Shown one piece after another: positions 36,209 through 45,672 of a stretch of 64,000 nt of DNA. This DNA is from CAYRGS01 sp964423875. GTDB taxonomy: Bacteria > UBA8248 > JACPRG01 > G963555815. The stretch covers positions 3,190 to 67,189 of the forward strand of contig CAYRGS010000006.1 in the NCBI GenBank assembly GCA_964423875.1, read 5' to 3'. Position 1 is the first letter of the stretch. Every line of letters starts with the position of its first letter. A program made the translations under genes and the position numbers. The notes under the pieces were generated by a model, which saw only the letters and a list, made by a program, of their open reading frames with translations, was not told where the DNA came from and did no database searches.

Positions 36209-36805
36209 TCAGACCGCCCCCGGAGGCCGCCTGCCTGATACATCGAGCGTCTTCATATGCTCCCAGAACGCGTGCTTGATCTGGTAGGGAAAATAGGGGA
36301 ACCGGGGTGCTTTCTCGGTCATGAGGTCGAGACGCGACCAGAGGAAGGCGAATGTCCCCCCGCCCAAGGCCCTCCGGAAGGCTTCGGACAATTCCGCCGG
36401 GGCGGAGACAGCATGGGTCTCGGCGATTCCGAATCCCTGAGCGATCTTCACAAAGTCCGTTCGCCCCTGATTTACCATGGGCTGCTTCCCGGTGAGCTCG
36501 TAACTCAGGTTGTCCATGATGACGACCACCAGGTTCTTCGGCTGGTGCTCGGCCACGGCGGCGAGCGCGCCCAGATTCATCAACAAACCGCCGTCCCCTT
36601 CAACGGCGACAATCCGCTCTTTCGGCCGGGCCAGGGCCAGGCCAAGACCGAAGGTCAAGGCATGTCCCATGGGACCGCTCAGGTAAAAATTCCCGGGCCG
36701 GTGGAGCACGGAGTGCCAGAGCTGGGTCTGGGTGCCGATTGCGGTCACGACCAGCTCATCGCTGACGTGCTCGGCCAGGGTCTCGAATGCCTCCCGCTGA
36801 TTCAT
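36209..36805 (-). CDS. Thiamine-pyrophosphate enzyme, C-terminal (PP-domain) subunit, sulfopyruvate/phosphonopyruvate decarboxylase-like (198 aa)
   Basis: The TPP/Mg motif starts at EGDGGLLMN and ends in NLVVVIMDNLSYELTGKQ, the GDG...N pattern. GPMGHALTFGLGLALARP precedes it. The domain normally forms the second half of one decarboxylase polypeptide; here it is a separate gene, as in ComE (sulfopyruvate decarboxylase beta). ATG 36805 overlaps the alpha gene by four bases (ATGA), implying one-to-one assembly. The real 2-oxo acid (sulfopyruvate, phosphonopyruvate or another) is not decided. No coenzyme M or phosphonate gene is in the window. Confidence 0.85.
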   Translation of the reverse strand: MNQREAFETLAEHVSDELVVTAIGTQTQLWHSVLHRPGNFYLSGPMGHALTFGLGLALARPKERIVAVEGDGGLLMNLGALAAVAEHQPKNLVVVIMDNLSYELTGKQPMVNQGRTDFVKIAQGFGIAETHAVSAPAELSEAFRRALGGGTFAFLWSRLDLMTEKAPRFPYFPYQIKHAFWEHMKTLDVSGRRPPGAV

Positions 36806-37305
36806 GCTCCAGCTCCGAAGGTTTCTTTGGTGATGAGCAGCGCAATGGGTTTCTGGCTCGCATCCGCGAGGGTATAGGCGTCGGCCACGCATCCGCGCTC
36901 AACGAAATCGGCGGGAAGAGGAAAACACTGGACTCCGACTTGCTCCAGGATCGGGACCGTGCACCGGCCCTTCTCCACGTCGTAAAAGGCCCAGTCTCCC
37001 AGGCGCCCGCGGTGTGAGAGAATCATCACGAACGGGATCGCGTAAGCGATGGGCAACGTCGCGATAGCCCCCGTGCAGTTCATCACGCCCACGTTCTGTA
37101 TCACCATGGCCGAGCGCATCCCGCCCGCCGACGCCCCGCAGCAGATCCCAACGGCCTCTTCCTCACGCGTGACGGGGACGTGAATCATGTCCGGGTCGTC
37201 CTGCATTTGAGTAATGAGGTCGTGGAGCCAGGAGTCCGGCAAAGAGGTGCAAAGACGCACTTCGCTCGCCTTCAGCTCGTTGTAAAGCTTCCGCGACCAG
37301 TCCAC
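36802..37305 (-). CDS. Thiamine-pyrophosphate enzyme, N-terminal (PYR-domain) subunit, sulfopyruvate decarboxylase alpha-like (167 aa)
   Basis: The PYR domain is shown by VPVTREEEAVGICCGASAGG, with the Glu that activates the thiamine ring, then MVIQNVGVMNC and MILSHRGRLGDW. It is the partner of the overlapping downstream PP-domain gene. The start was placed at GTG 37305 (VVDWSRKLYNEL begins there) with AAAGGGA upstream; the frame opens at 37359. It resembles ComD and the N-terminal half of phosphonopyruvate decarboxylases. Split two-gene forms of this family are common in methanogens and some bacteria. Confidence 0.83.
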   Translation of the reverse strand: MDWSRKLYNELKASEVRLCTSLPDSWLHDLITQMQDDPDMIHVPVTREEEAVGICCGASAGGMRSAMVIQNVGVMNCTGAIATLPIAYAIPFVMILSHRGRLGDWAFYDVEKGRCTVPILEQVGVQCFPLPADFVERGCVADAYTLADASQKPIALLITKETFGAGA

Positions 37306-37419
37306 AACCGTCCCTTTCCCCCCGAAGGCCACTTCCGGCCGTATGATAGTACGAAGCACGCCTGATTGGCTGCGAAGGTTTTAAGAAAAGCGCGGCTCCC
37401 TGCGCGTCCGAACAGCAGG

Positions 37420-38472
37420 CTAGCGTACAATCCGATTCCTGACCAGGACTTTCAGAATCCGTTCCACCAGGTAACGGTTCCCCCCCGCCGTGAGGTGAAC
37501 CGCGTCATAGAACATATCCAGCGAAAACCCCCCCGTGAGCGTGGAAGCATCCACGACGAGCGCGCCTTCGGACCCGGCCGTATCATCCACCAAGAGGAGA
37601 ACCTTTTCATAAAACCGCCGCTCCCAACCCTGTTCGGACGCGTTCGAGGCGGGAAGCAGGTTCTTTCCGGTCATTCCGCGGGGCAGGATCGGCTGCTTCA
37701 CCAAAAGGACGCGCGCGCCCACCGAGCGTGCTAGTCCGATCATCTCTTCCAGATAGCCGCGGAAGTCCGAAAACCGCACGAAGAGTTTGCCCAACAGGGT
37801 GTCCTGATCGGTGAAAAACGTGACCTTTTCGGAGAAGGTGAGAAAGAGGACGCTTCGCTCCTCCAACATCTTTCTCAAACGGATGAGGGGACGCCGCCTA
37901 TCCTTCTCGGTTGTGACGAAGTAGTGGTTGAACATGTTCATGATGATCAACAGGTCGGGCTTGAGGGGGAGAATCTCCCGCCGAATAAGCGGAACAAGAT
38001 GCGCTGGGGCATGGCCGGGCATCCCCGCGTTGATCACTTCAAACCGGCCGGGGGCCCGCCGGTTGAGCAAGGCTTGGAGCCGCGCCGGGTAGGCGTCCTC
38101 ATCGGAGTTCAGCGCGCCGAAGGTCGAAGACCCGCCCAGGGCGACGATGCGATAAACCCCTGGCGATTTTTCGCGCCGGAAATCCGGACCCCGGAAACCA
38201 AAACGGTTCACCGTGACCACCCTGGGACTCGGCTCTTCGAATCTGCGGACACCGCCCTTCAGCAGGTGATAAGGCCCCTTGGGGCGGGTTTCATAGGCCA
38301 GGACGTTGGGGGGCCCCTCTTTCGGACCCCAACGCAGACCGTAGAGCAGCCACTCCGCCGGCCGGCCCACCAAAGCCAGACGGACCCGCTGTATCCCCTC
38401 GGCCAGGAAGATCAGGATCAGCAAAACGATCAGCGAAAAGAAAAGATTCTTTGAAACCCGTCTCAGCGTCAG
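37420..38472 (-). CDS. SGNH/GDSL-type hydrolase, membrane-anchored (350 aa)
   Basis: An N-terminal anchor (basic RRVSK then LFFSLIVLLILIFLAEG) is followed by VNRFGFRGPDF, the block I Ser in RIVALGGSSTFGA, INAGMPGHA and the block V pair DAVHLTAGG. These show an exported hydrolase/acyltransferase of the SGNH superfamily, with a catalytic Ser-Asp-His set intact. No ATG, GTG or TTG lies between the upstream MFS stop and the anchor; the only possible starts are CTG 38472, which overlaps the MFS stop as CTGA behind AGGAGAG, or CTG 38466. It is the intact counterpart of the pseudogene at 26.4 kb. Confidence 0.85.
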   Translation of the reverse strand: MTLRRVSKNLFFSLIVLLILIFLAEGIQRVRLALVGRPAEWLLYGLRWGPKEGPPNVLAYETRPKGPYHLLKGGVRRFEEPSPRVVTVNRFGFRGPDFRREKSPGVYRIVALGGSSTFGALNSDEDAYPARLQALLNRRAPGRFEVINAGMPGHAPAHLVPLIRREILPLKPDLLIIMNMFNHYFVTTEKDRRRPLIRLRKMLEERSVLFLTFSEKVTFFTDQDTLLGKLFVRFSDFRGYLEEMIGLARSVGARVLLVKQPILPRGMTGKNLLPASNASEQGWERRFYEKVLLLVDDTAGSEGALVVDASTLTGGFSLDMFYDAVHLTAGGNRYLVERILKVLVRNRIVR

Positions 38473-39995
38473 TAGCTCTCCTTTCGTCCCGCCGCGAACC
38501 AGAAACCGATGAGTAGTCCGACGCCCACGATCCCCAGGCAGATCCAAAATACGGGAGAGATGGATTCGGCCAGTGTTCCTTTGAGAACAGCGGCCGTCCC
38601 GTCGGAAAAACGCCCCATCACCTCGGGCCGCATCAGGTCCCGGGGACCGGATATGGCATCGGCGATCCCGCTGTGAAGCGGGTCCGCGCTCAGGGCCGCC
38701 AGACGACTCATCAACCCCCGGCTCATCACACCGCCCAGGACTCCGACCGCAACGGCCCCGCCAATTTGCCGGAAAAAAAACGTCGAGGAGGTCACGACCC
38801 CCAACTGGGTCTTCGGCACACTCGTCTGGACAAGCGTCAGAATCATCGTGAATATAAACCCCATCCCCACGCCGAGGATGGTCATCGCCGCGCCGACCAC
38901 CCAGTAGGGGGTTCCGATCCCTATCTGTACAATAATCCCATACGCCGCGCACTGAAACCCGATGCCCAGGGCGAGCAGCTTCTGTTGTCCCAATCTGTTG
39001 AGCAACAGGCTCACGCCGAACGAGCTGGACAGACACCACCCGAGGCTCATGGGCATCAAGACGGCCCCGGCGCCGATGGCGGAAGCCCCGATGACGCCCT
39101 GATAAAACAACGGAACGAACGCCACCGCCACAAAAAAACCCGCGCCCGTCAAAAAACCCAGGATGCTGGCCGCCGAGAAGTTCCGAATTCGGAACAAAGA
39201 CAGAGGAAGGATGGGCTCCTCGGCCCTCGATTCGTTCCAGACAAAGAAAGCAAGCAGGAGAACGCCGGCGCAGAGAAGGGCGGCATCCAGCGCACCAAAC
39301 GGCCGCGGCCTCCCCTGGCCCGCCACCAGCAATATGGCTATCACACCGCAGAGCAAACTGATCCCGCCGAGAAAATCCGCACGGCCGCCCCTGCGCCTCT
39401 CTCGCATCCCTCCAATCCCGGCCATCACACAAGCCGCCGCGACGAATCCCGTAGGCAGGTTGATATAGAAAATCCACCGCCAAGAGATCTTCGCCACCAG
39501 GATGCCGCCGATCAATGGTCCCATAATGGACGCGATGCCCCACACCGCGTTCATCACCCCCATCGATTTGGCCAGCCTTTGGCCGGAGTAGAGGGTCCCC
39601 ATAATCATGTAGCTGAGAGCCATCAGCGATCCGCCGCCCACCCCTTGAAGCCCCCGGAAGACAATGAGCTGCGGCATGTTCCGGGACATCCCGCAAAGGG
39701 CGGACGCAACCATGAAAGTTCCGATGGCGATGAGGTAAAGCCGGCGGACCCCGTACAGGTCGGCCAGCTTGCCGAAGATCGGCGTCGCAACGACCGAGGC
39801 CAGGAAAAAACTGGTGAAGGCCCAGTGATAGATCTGGATCCCACCCATCAACCCCACGATGGTCGGCATCGCCGTCCCCATGACGGTGATGTCCAGGGCG
39901 GCCAGAAACATCCCCAGGGCCACGCCCAGGACCGCCAGCCGCACGCGGGCCTTAGAGAATGCCGGCGCACCTCCCCGCTCTCCACCCGCCTCCAT
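38469..39995 (-). CDS. MFS multidrug exporter, EmrB/QacA type (508 aa)
   Basis: A 14-helix drug:H+ antiporter of the DHA2 family. Motif D1-like LDITVMGTAMPTI is in the first helix. The loop motif FGKLADLYGVRR follows, then RGLQGVGGGSLMAL, and the helix-5 antiporter motif reads MGPLIGGILVAKISWRWIFYINLP. The start is uncertain: ATG 39995 was chosen, and TTG 40022 is upstream in frame. It ends where the SGNH hydrolase begins, so the two share a transcript. The substrate is unknown; the family exports organic cations, antibiotics and other amphiphiles. Confidence 0.93.
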   Translation of the reverse strand: MEAGGERGGAPAFSKARVRLAVLGVALGMFLAALDITVMGTAMPTIVGLMGGIQIYHWAFTSFFLASVVATPIFGKLADLYGVRRLYLIAIGTFMVASALCGMSRNMPQLIVFRGLQGVGGGSLMALSYMIMGTLYSGQRLAKSMGVMNAVWGIASIMGPLIGGILVAKISWRWIFYINLPTGFVAAACVMAGIGGMRERRRGGRADFLGGISLLCGVIAILLVAGQGRPRPFGALDAALLCAGVLLLAFFVWNESRAEEPILPLSLFRIRNFSAASILGFLTGAGFFVAVAFVPLFYQGVIGASAIGAGAVLMPMSLGWCLSSSFGVSLLLNRLGQQKLLALGIGFQCAAYGIIVQIGIGTPYWVVGAAMTILGVGMGFIFTMILTLVQTSVPKTQLGVVTSSTFFFRQIGGAVAVGVLGGVMSRGLMSRLAALSADPLHSGIADAISGPRDLMRPEVMGRFSDGTAAVLKGTLAESISPVFWICLGIVGVGLLIGFWFAAGRKESY

Positions 39996-40248
39996 CGCGG
40001 GATTCCATTGGGATTCAGTCAAAACTCGGATCCAGGCATCATCGAGGTGGGTGAAAGGGGAAAGGAGCGGGCACGGCCTCCGAACTGTGATCCGGACGAA
40101 CCCTCGGACGCCCGGTCCCCTTCCTGATCCACATCATAGTCCGCGGCGACAAGGCGTCCAAAATTATACACAGATTTTAACATCGGCGCGGCATGTGTCT
40201 TGAATCGTGGCTGCGGGGGGATGGGGGGTCGGAGGAAAGGAGAAAGCC

Positions 40249-40536
40249 ATGAGTCATCCAGAAACCGTGATCGTCGCCATCCTCGCGCTGTCGATCGTTT
40301 ACGTCATGATTCCGGTCATGATGACCGCCATCCGACGTTTTCGAGGCGTCCGGAGGTTGAGGCATCCTAAAGCCGGACGGACCGCGAAGGTGGCCATCGA
40401 CCGCCGGCACGCGGCCCTCACCTCCGTCCTCGGCAAACCTCGACTCCGGGTGATCCGCAGCACGCTTTGGCCGGAGAGGGAGGACTGCACGCACACCTGC
40501 ATGAGGAGGCTGCAAAGCCGGTTCAGCAAGGTGTAG
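40249..40536 (+). CDS. Small single-span membrane protein of unknown function (95 aa)
   Basis: The ATG at 40249 is preceded by a strong GGAGGAAAGGAG. The product has one N-terminal hydrophobic segment (VIVAILALSIVYVMIPVMM), a strongly basic stretch (RRFRGVRRLRHPKAGR) and a C-terminal DCTHTCMRRL pair of Cys. I recognise no family. It lies alone between a divergent exporter and a convergent amidohydrolase. The frame is open further upstream, but the ribosome site argues for 40249. Confidence 0.6.
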   Translation: MSHPETVIVAILALSIVYVMIPVMMTAIRRFRGVRRLRHPKAGRTAKVAIDRRHAALTSVLGKPRLRVIRSTLWPEREDCTHTCMRRLQSRFSKV

Positions 40537-40607
40537 CGGACCTCGAATCGGGGGGGAGGGGGCGAGAGTCTTCCCGGGGCTTCGCCGGCAAAACGCCAAT
40601 CGCTCGA

Positions 40608-41630
40608 TCAGCCGGGCTCTTGCGCCGCAGGCGCGTCAATATCCCGCAAATCAAACAGGTCTTTCGCGTTCCCGCTCAGGACGGCTTCCGACTCCGAAGC
40701 CGACAGGATACCAACCTTCCGCACCAATCCGACCGGGTCCGGATCCTCCATGTCGTAGGGATAATCGCTCCCCAGGCAGACGTGGTCCGCCCCCACGGAA
40801 CGAATCACAAACTCCAGCGTCGTGGGCGAGAAGACCACCGTCCCGAACCAGATGCGGTCGAAATATGCGCTGGGTGGCTTGGGGATGTCCGCCCGGGTGT
40901 CCTCGCGGATTCCGTAGGCGTGGTCCCAGCGTCCCCGCAGGAAAAGCGTCGGCCCTCCGCCGTGGGTGAAAAACGCCCGCAGCCGCGGGTACCGCTCGAA
41001 GACCCCCGACAGGACCATTCGCGCTAGGTTCAGCGCGTGGTCGAACTGGAACCCGCAGAGGTTGAAGAGGTGGTAGCCCTCCATGCCCTGGCGGGAGGCG
41101 GGCGTGATGGGATGAACGATGATCGGCACCCCCAGGTCCTGGACGGTCTCATAGAGGGGATCGAAACGCCGGTCGTCCAGGTGGACCCCGTCGACGTTGG
41201 AATTCATGAAGATCGCCCGGGCGTTCAGGTCCCGGACCGCGCGCCGCGCCTCTTTGACGCCGGCGGCGACGTCCAGCAGGGGTACTGCGGCCGTCGGGTA
41301 AAACTTCCCCGGATGCGCCGCGGCCATCCGGGCGCCGTCCTCGTTGACGGCGGTCAGGTGCTCGGCCACAAACCCGGCGTCCTGCCCATAAAACGCGTGG
41401 GTGGCGGAAATCGTCAGGAGCTGGGCGTCGATCCCGCGTTGCTTCATCGCCTCCAGCCGGAGCTCGGGCTCGAACATCTCCGGTCCGACCGAAAGCGTCC
41501 GGAACCCGAAGTTGATGGCTAGGTTCCCCGCAGCATCCTCCGAGGCGTCGATCCCCCGGGCCTTGCCCTCTTTCAGAATAAACTGCTTGGCCGCCTCGCC
41601 GATGAAGTGGTTGTGTACGTCGATAATCAT
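40608..41630 (-). CDS. Amidohydrolase family 2 (decarboxylase-type TIM barrel), tandem copy B (340 aa)
   Basis: The TIM-barrel metal motif is MIIDVHNHF, followed by HPITPASR, FFTHGGGPTLFLRGRW and the active-site GSDYPYD. This is the ACMSD/gamma-resorcylate decarboxylase type of amidohydrolase (decarboxylases or hydrolases of aromatic and 2-pyrone acids). The start at ATG 41630 has GGAGGAGAGC upstream. A close relative lies directly upstream on the same strand, about 46 bases away. The pair likely acts on related aromatic or cyclic substrates, but the reaction is not known. Confidence 0.9.
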   Translation of the reverse strand: MIIDVHNHFIGEAAKQFILKEGKARGIDASEDAAGNLAINFGFRTLSVGPEMFEPELRLEAMKQRGIDAQLLTISATHAFYGQDAGFVAEHLTAVNEDGARMAAAHPGKFYPTAAVPLLDVAAGVKEARRAVRDLNARAIFMNSNVDGVHLDDRRFDPLYETVQDLGVPIIVHPITPASRQGMEGYHLFNLCGFQFDHALNLARMVLSGVFERYPRLRAFFTHGGGPTLFLRGRWDHAYGIREDTRADIPKPPSAYFDRIWFGTVVFSPTTLEFVIRSVGADHVCLGSDYPYDMEDPDPVGLVRKVGILSASESEAVLSGNAKDLFDLRDIDAPAAQEPG

Positions 41631-41676
41631 GCTCTCCTCCGGCGGTCGCCTTGTGACCCCGCGAAACCGACGCGGG

Positions 41677-42672
41677 TCATGAATGCAACTCGAACAGGAC
41701 CTTGGCATTGTCGCCCAAAACGGCGTTCACCTCGGGACCCGACAGGCTTCCGACTTTGCGCACCGTGCCGGCCGGGTCCGGGTCCGCCATGTCATAGGGA
41801 TAATCGCTGCCCAGGCAGACGTGATCCACGCCGACCGAGCGGATCACGAATTCCAGCGTCGGGGGATAGAACACCATCGACCCCAGCCAGATCTGGGACA
41901 GGTAGGCGCTGGGCGGTTTGGGGATGGCCGCGCTGGTGTCCTCCCGGGCGCCGTAGGCATGGTCCCACCGGCCGCGCAGGAACGGGGCCGTCCCCCCGCC
42001 GTGGGTGTAAAACGCCTGGAGCCGGGGGAAGCGCTCGAAGACCCCGCTCAGGACCATGCGCCCGAGGTTGAGGGTCTGGTCGAACGGGAACCCGCAGATG
42101 TTGGACAGGTGGTAGTCCCCCATCGCGTCCAGGGCGGCCGGGAAGGCGGGATGGATGAACAGCGGAACCCCAAGGTCCTGCACCGCTTCATAGAGCGGAT
42201 CGAACCGGGCGTCGTCCAGGTAGACCCCGTTGACGTTGGACACCATGAAGACCGCCCGGGCACCCAGTTGATTGACGGCCCGGTCGGCTTCGGCGATGGA
42301 TTTGGGAACATCCTGGAGCGGGACCATGGCGGCCGGGAAAAACTTTCCCGGATGCGCCTTCTCCAATCCGGCGATGTGGTCGTTCACCACGCCGAGATAC
42401 TCGGCGGTGAAGGAGGGGTCTTTGCCGAAGAGGCAGTGGCTCGGGGCGATGGTCACGAGCTGGGCGTCGATTCCCATGTCGTCCAGCCATTGCAGGCGGA
42501 GGTCCAGATCGAAGAACCCCCGGTCGGCCTCGAGCGTCCGCCCTCCCCCGAAGTCAAGAACCAAGCCCCCCTCGGCATCCTCAGAAGCGTCGATCCCCTG
42601 GGCCTTGCCCTCCTTGATGAGGAACGCCTTCGGCGCTTCTCCGATAAAGTGATTGTGGACATCGATGATCAT
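41677..42672 (-). CDS. Amidohydrolase family 2 (decarboxylase-type TIM barrel), tandem copy A (331 aa)
   Basis: Nearly the same architecture as the downstream gene: MIIDVHNHFIGEA, PKAFLIKEGKAQGIDASEDA, HPAFPAALDAMGDY, FYTHGGGTAPFLRGRWDHA and LGSDYPYDMADPDP. By eye the two proteins share well over half of their residues over full length, so they arose by tandem duplication. Start ATG 42672 with GGAAAGGAACC upstream. No transporter or regulator is next to them; the G-rich gap 42673-42876 separates ftsK. Confidence 0.9.
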   Translation of the reverse strand: MIIDVHNHFIGEAPKAFLIKEGKAQGIDASEDAEGGLVLDFGGGRTLEADRGFFDLDLRLQWLDDMGIDAQLVTIAPSHCLFGKDPSFTAEYLGVVNDHIAGLEKAHPGKFFPAAMVPLQDVPKSIAEADRAVNQLGARAVFMVSNVNGVYLDDARFDPLYEAVQDLGVPLFIHPAFPAALDAMGDYHLSNICGFPFDQTLNLGRMVLSGVFERFPRLQAFYTHGGGTAPFLRGRWDHAYGAREDTSAAIPKPPSAYLSQIWLGSMVFYPPTLEFVIRSVGVDHVCLGSDYPYDMADPDPAGTVRKVGSLSGPEVNAVLGDNAKVLFELHS

Positions 42673-42876
42673 CGGTCGGTTCCTTTCCACCGCCGGAAAA
42701 ATCCGGGCTCCACCCCGAAGGGACCTTGATGTGACGGATTGCTTGCCGGAAGAAGTTTAACCCGGAATTCTCACCCGCCGAAAACAAAAAGGGACCCTCG
42801 GCCAATCGTTTTCGAGGGGAGGGGGGAGGGGGGGGGAGCGGGTCCGGCGAGGATCCTCAGAAAGGATACGGACCGC

Positions 42877-45426
42877 TCAATCGTCCGCCGGGATCTCGCG
42901 GGCGAACACTTCCCTGGGCTTAACACCGTCCGACGGACCGACGACGCCGTCGCGCTCCATCATCTCGATCATCCGGGCCGCGCGGTTGTATCCCACGCGA
43001 AGACGCCGCTGGACCTTCGAGATGCTGGCCTGGCCCGTCCGGGCCACAAGCTCGACCGCCTCGTCGTACTTCTCATCGAACTCCGCTTCCTCCTGCTCGT
43101 CTCCGCCCGAGCCGTCTCCCGTGGAGACGAACAGCGAGTGGTCGTATTCGGGATCTCCCTGTCTTTTCCAGGACTGGACAACCCGCCCGATCTCCCGCTC
43201 GGAAACGTACGCGCCGTGGATGCGGACAAGGTTAGAGGTCCCGGGCGGCAGGAAGAGCATGTCCCCCTGACCCAGCAGCCGCTCCGCGCCGTTGGCGTCG
43301 AGAATGGTCCGGGAGTCGGTCCGCGAGCTCACCTGGAAAGACAGCCGCGCCGGGAAGTTCGCCTTGATGAGTCCGGTCAACACGTCCACCGAGGGGCGCT
43401 GCGTCGCCACCATGAGGTGGATCCCCGCCGCCCGGGCCATCTGGGCCAGGCGGACGATTGAATCCTCGACGTCTTTGGACGTCACCATCATCAGGTCGGC
43501 CAGCTCGTCGATCACGACGACGATCGAGGGCAGCGGCTCGGGAGCCCCGGCGTCCTCGAACGGGGCCTTGTCGCGGCCGTTCGCGCCTCCCTCCGAGGCC
43601 GTCACCTTCTCGTTATATCCCTGAATGTTCCGCACCCCCGCTTCGGACAGCAGGTGATAGCGTCTTTCCATCTCCGCCACCAGGCCCTTGAGAACAACGG
43701 CGGCCCTCTTGGAATCGGTCACGACCGGCGTCAAGAGGTGGGGAATGCCGTCATAGACCGACAACTCGAGCATTTTCGGATCGATCATGACGAAGCGCAC
43801 CTCGCCCGGCGTCCGGCGAAGCAACAGGGAGCAGATCATGGCGTTCAACCCGACGCTCTTCCCGGACCCGGTGGCCCCGGCGATCAGCAGATGGGGGATT
43901 TTCGCCAAGTCCGTGACGGCCGGCCGGCCAAGGATGTCCTTGCCCAGGGCGATGGAAAGGCGGCCATCGTGGTCCTGAAAATCGCGGCTCGTCAGGATCT
44001 CCTTGAGGTTCACCGGCATGCGGACCTCATTGGGGATCTCAATCCCCACCGCCCCCTTGCCGGGAAGGGGCGCAACGATTCGAACCGAAAACGCCTTCAT
44101 CCCGAGCGCCAGGTCGTCGGAGAGGTTCGCGATCTTGCTCACCTTGACGCCCGAGGCCGGGGCGTATTCGAACATTGTCACAACGGGACCATGCAGGACC
44201 TGAACGACGCGTCCCTCGACGCCGAAATCCCGAAGCTTCTCCTCCAGACGGGCGGACCGTTCGGTCAACACCTCCCGGTCGGCCGGCGCCACGGAGGGCA
44301 GCGGATCGTCCAACAGCGACAAGGCCGGCAGGGCGTGCGCGCGCCGCCTCCCGCGCCTGACCCGCTCGATGGGGGAGGCGATCTCAATCGCAGGGGCCGA
44401 GGAGGCGGGGGAAGCGACGTCCTTTTCGGATTTCGCTTCGAAGCCGACCTTATCCACGTCCATGGATTCGGAGGACCCCTCGACCTCCCCAGGGCGGTTC
44501 ATGACGATATCCCGCAACGGAATCGGCGCGCCGACGGGAATGGGATCCAACTGGAGCGGGACCTTCTGATCGCCCGGGACGGGGCTTGGAACGGTCCGGG
44601 GTTTCTCCGCTCTTTGCGGCCGGAACCGCCTGTAGGTCTCGGCCCAGGGGATCCGCATGGGGTTGACCAGGGCCGCCGACCTCACGGCAAACCGGCCGAA
44701 ACCGATGCTCAACCGCTTCAGAAATTTCGCCGACGCGACGGTGCCCCGCCAAACCCGCCCCCCCAGCCACCTTGAGCCATTGAACAAGGAGACGCCGCTG
44801 AATCGAATCCCCCCCGCGCACAGCGTCGATGCCTTCGAGAGTCCTTTCAACAGGTCGGACAATCCGAGGGCGGCGACCTGAAGGCAGGCGAACACACCGG
44901 CCGCAGCCAGGATCAGATACCCGCCTACGCCCCCGAGAAACCGGAAGAGGAGGGGTCTCAGAAACCCGCCCAGGAGACCGCCGGTGTGAATCCGGGCGCC
45001 GAAGAGGGGGTCCGCGTGACCCGCCCAGTCATGCAGCGAAACCGCCGCGACGGTGGCCCCCGCCAAAAGCCCCCCGGCGAGGAGCCACCTCCCCTCCACC
45101 CGCCGGCCCCTGATCCAGCGGAACCCGATCAGCAGCCCGGCCAAGGGCAAGACCAGCGCCGCCGCGCCGAGAAGCTGCCCCGCCGCATCGGCGACGTAAG
45201 CGCCGGCGAATCCGGCGCTGTTCCTCACCTGCCAGGTCTTCGGCGTCACCCGGTTCAGCGAGGGATCGCGCGGATCGTAGGTGAAAAACGCGACCGCCAG
45301 AAAAACGGACAACCCGAACAGCAGGACCGCGAGACCTTCGAGCACCCGGGGATTCACCGAGAGGAGGGCCTTTTGTCCTTGCTTCGGTTTGCGCGAGGCG
45401 GGTTTGGAAGCGGCAACTGAGGCCAA
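42877..45426 (-). CDS. ftsK: DNA translocase FtsK/SpoIIIE (849 aa)
   Basis: Four predicted N-terminal membrane helices (about residues 25-205) precede a short Pro-rich linker and the motor. The motor has the Walker A GATGSGKSVGLN, Walker B IVVVIDELADLMM, and HLMVATQRPSVDVLTGLIKANFP. The C-terminal gamma domain has the winged-helix VARTGQASISKVQRRL and IEMMERDGVVGPSDG, which reads KOPS sites. It pumps chromosome termini at the septum. The linker is short, as in SpoIIIE or non-enteric FtsK. The start is TTG 45426. An AT-rich sigma-70-like promoter is present upstream. Confidence 0.97.
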   Translation of the reverse strand: MASVAASKPASRKPKQGQKALLSVNPRVLEGLAVLLFGLSVFLAVAFFTYDPRDPSLNRVTPKTWQVRNSAGFAGAYVADAAGQLLGAAALVLPLAGLLIGFRWIRGRRVEGRWLLAGGLLAGATVAAVSLHDWAGHADPLFGARIHTGGLLGGFLRPLLFRFLGGVGGYLILAAAGVFACLQVAALGLSDLLKGLSKASTLCAGGIRFSGVSLFNGSRWLGGRVWRGTVASAKFLKRLSIGFGRFAVRSAALVNPMRIPWAETYRRFRPQRAEKPRTVPSPVPGDQKVPLQLDPIPVGAPIPLRDIVMNRPGEVEGSSESMDVDKVGFEAKSEKDVASPASSAPAIEIASPIERVRRGRRRAHALPALSLLDDPLPSVAPADREVLTERSARLEEKLRDFGVEGRVVQVLHGPVVTMFEYAPASGVKVSKIANLSDDLALGMKAFSVRIVAPLPGKGAVGIEIPNEVRMPVNLKEILTSRDFQDHDGRLSIALGKDILGRPAVTDLAKIPHLLIAGATGSGKSVGLNAMICSLLLRRTPGEVRFVMIDPKMLELSVYDGIPHLLTPVVTDSKRAAVVLKGLVAEMERRYHLLSEAGVRNIQGYNEKVTASEGGANGRDKAPFEDAGAPEPLPSIVVVIDELADLMMVTSKDVEDSIVRLAQMARAAGIHLMVATQRPSVDVLTGLIKANFPARLSFQVSSRTDSRTILDANGAERLLGQGDMLFLPPGTSNLVRIHGAYVSEREIGRVVQSWKRQGDPEYDHSLFVSTGDGSGGDEQEEAEFDEKYDEAVELVARTGQASISKVQRRLRVGYNRAARMIEMMERDGVVGPSDGVKPREVFAREIPADD

Positions 45427-45480
45427 GAAGGGGCTCCATCAAGTACTGACAATCCGCTATAACAACAACTTGTCGATGGA

Positions 45481-45508
45481 ATTATAAACTAAAACATTCA
45501 AAAATCAA
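45481..45508 (-). promoter_or_regulatory. Sigma-70-like promoter for ftsK
   Basis: On the minus strand, a -35 box TTGATT (45508-45503) and a -10 box TATAAT (45486-45481) are spaced by 16 bases. Transcription would start near 45474, about 48 bases before the ftsK start. The region is A+T-rich in an otherwise G+C-rich window. Confidence 0.6.
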
Positions 45509-45672
45509 TGTGAATTGTATGATTCTCGATAAATTCCGGCGTGTCACAAAACATCCGCCCGCAGAGCTATCCCGGGAATTCTCGCCACAAAAGATAAGCC
45601 ATTTCATCTTCATAGAGGTCCTTCAGAGAGGAATGATGCATTGTCATCCCCCCCTCTCCCTCTTCCCTACTT

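Noticed and set aside
38480..39696. N-terminal two fifths of the long minus-strand frame that ends with the SGNH hydrolase
   Set aside because: This part is an out-of-frame reading of the MFS exporter gene. The hydrolase begins only after the MFS stop.
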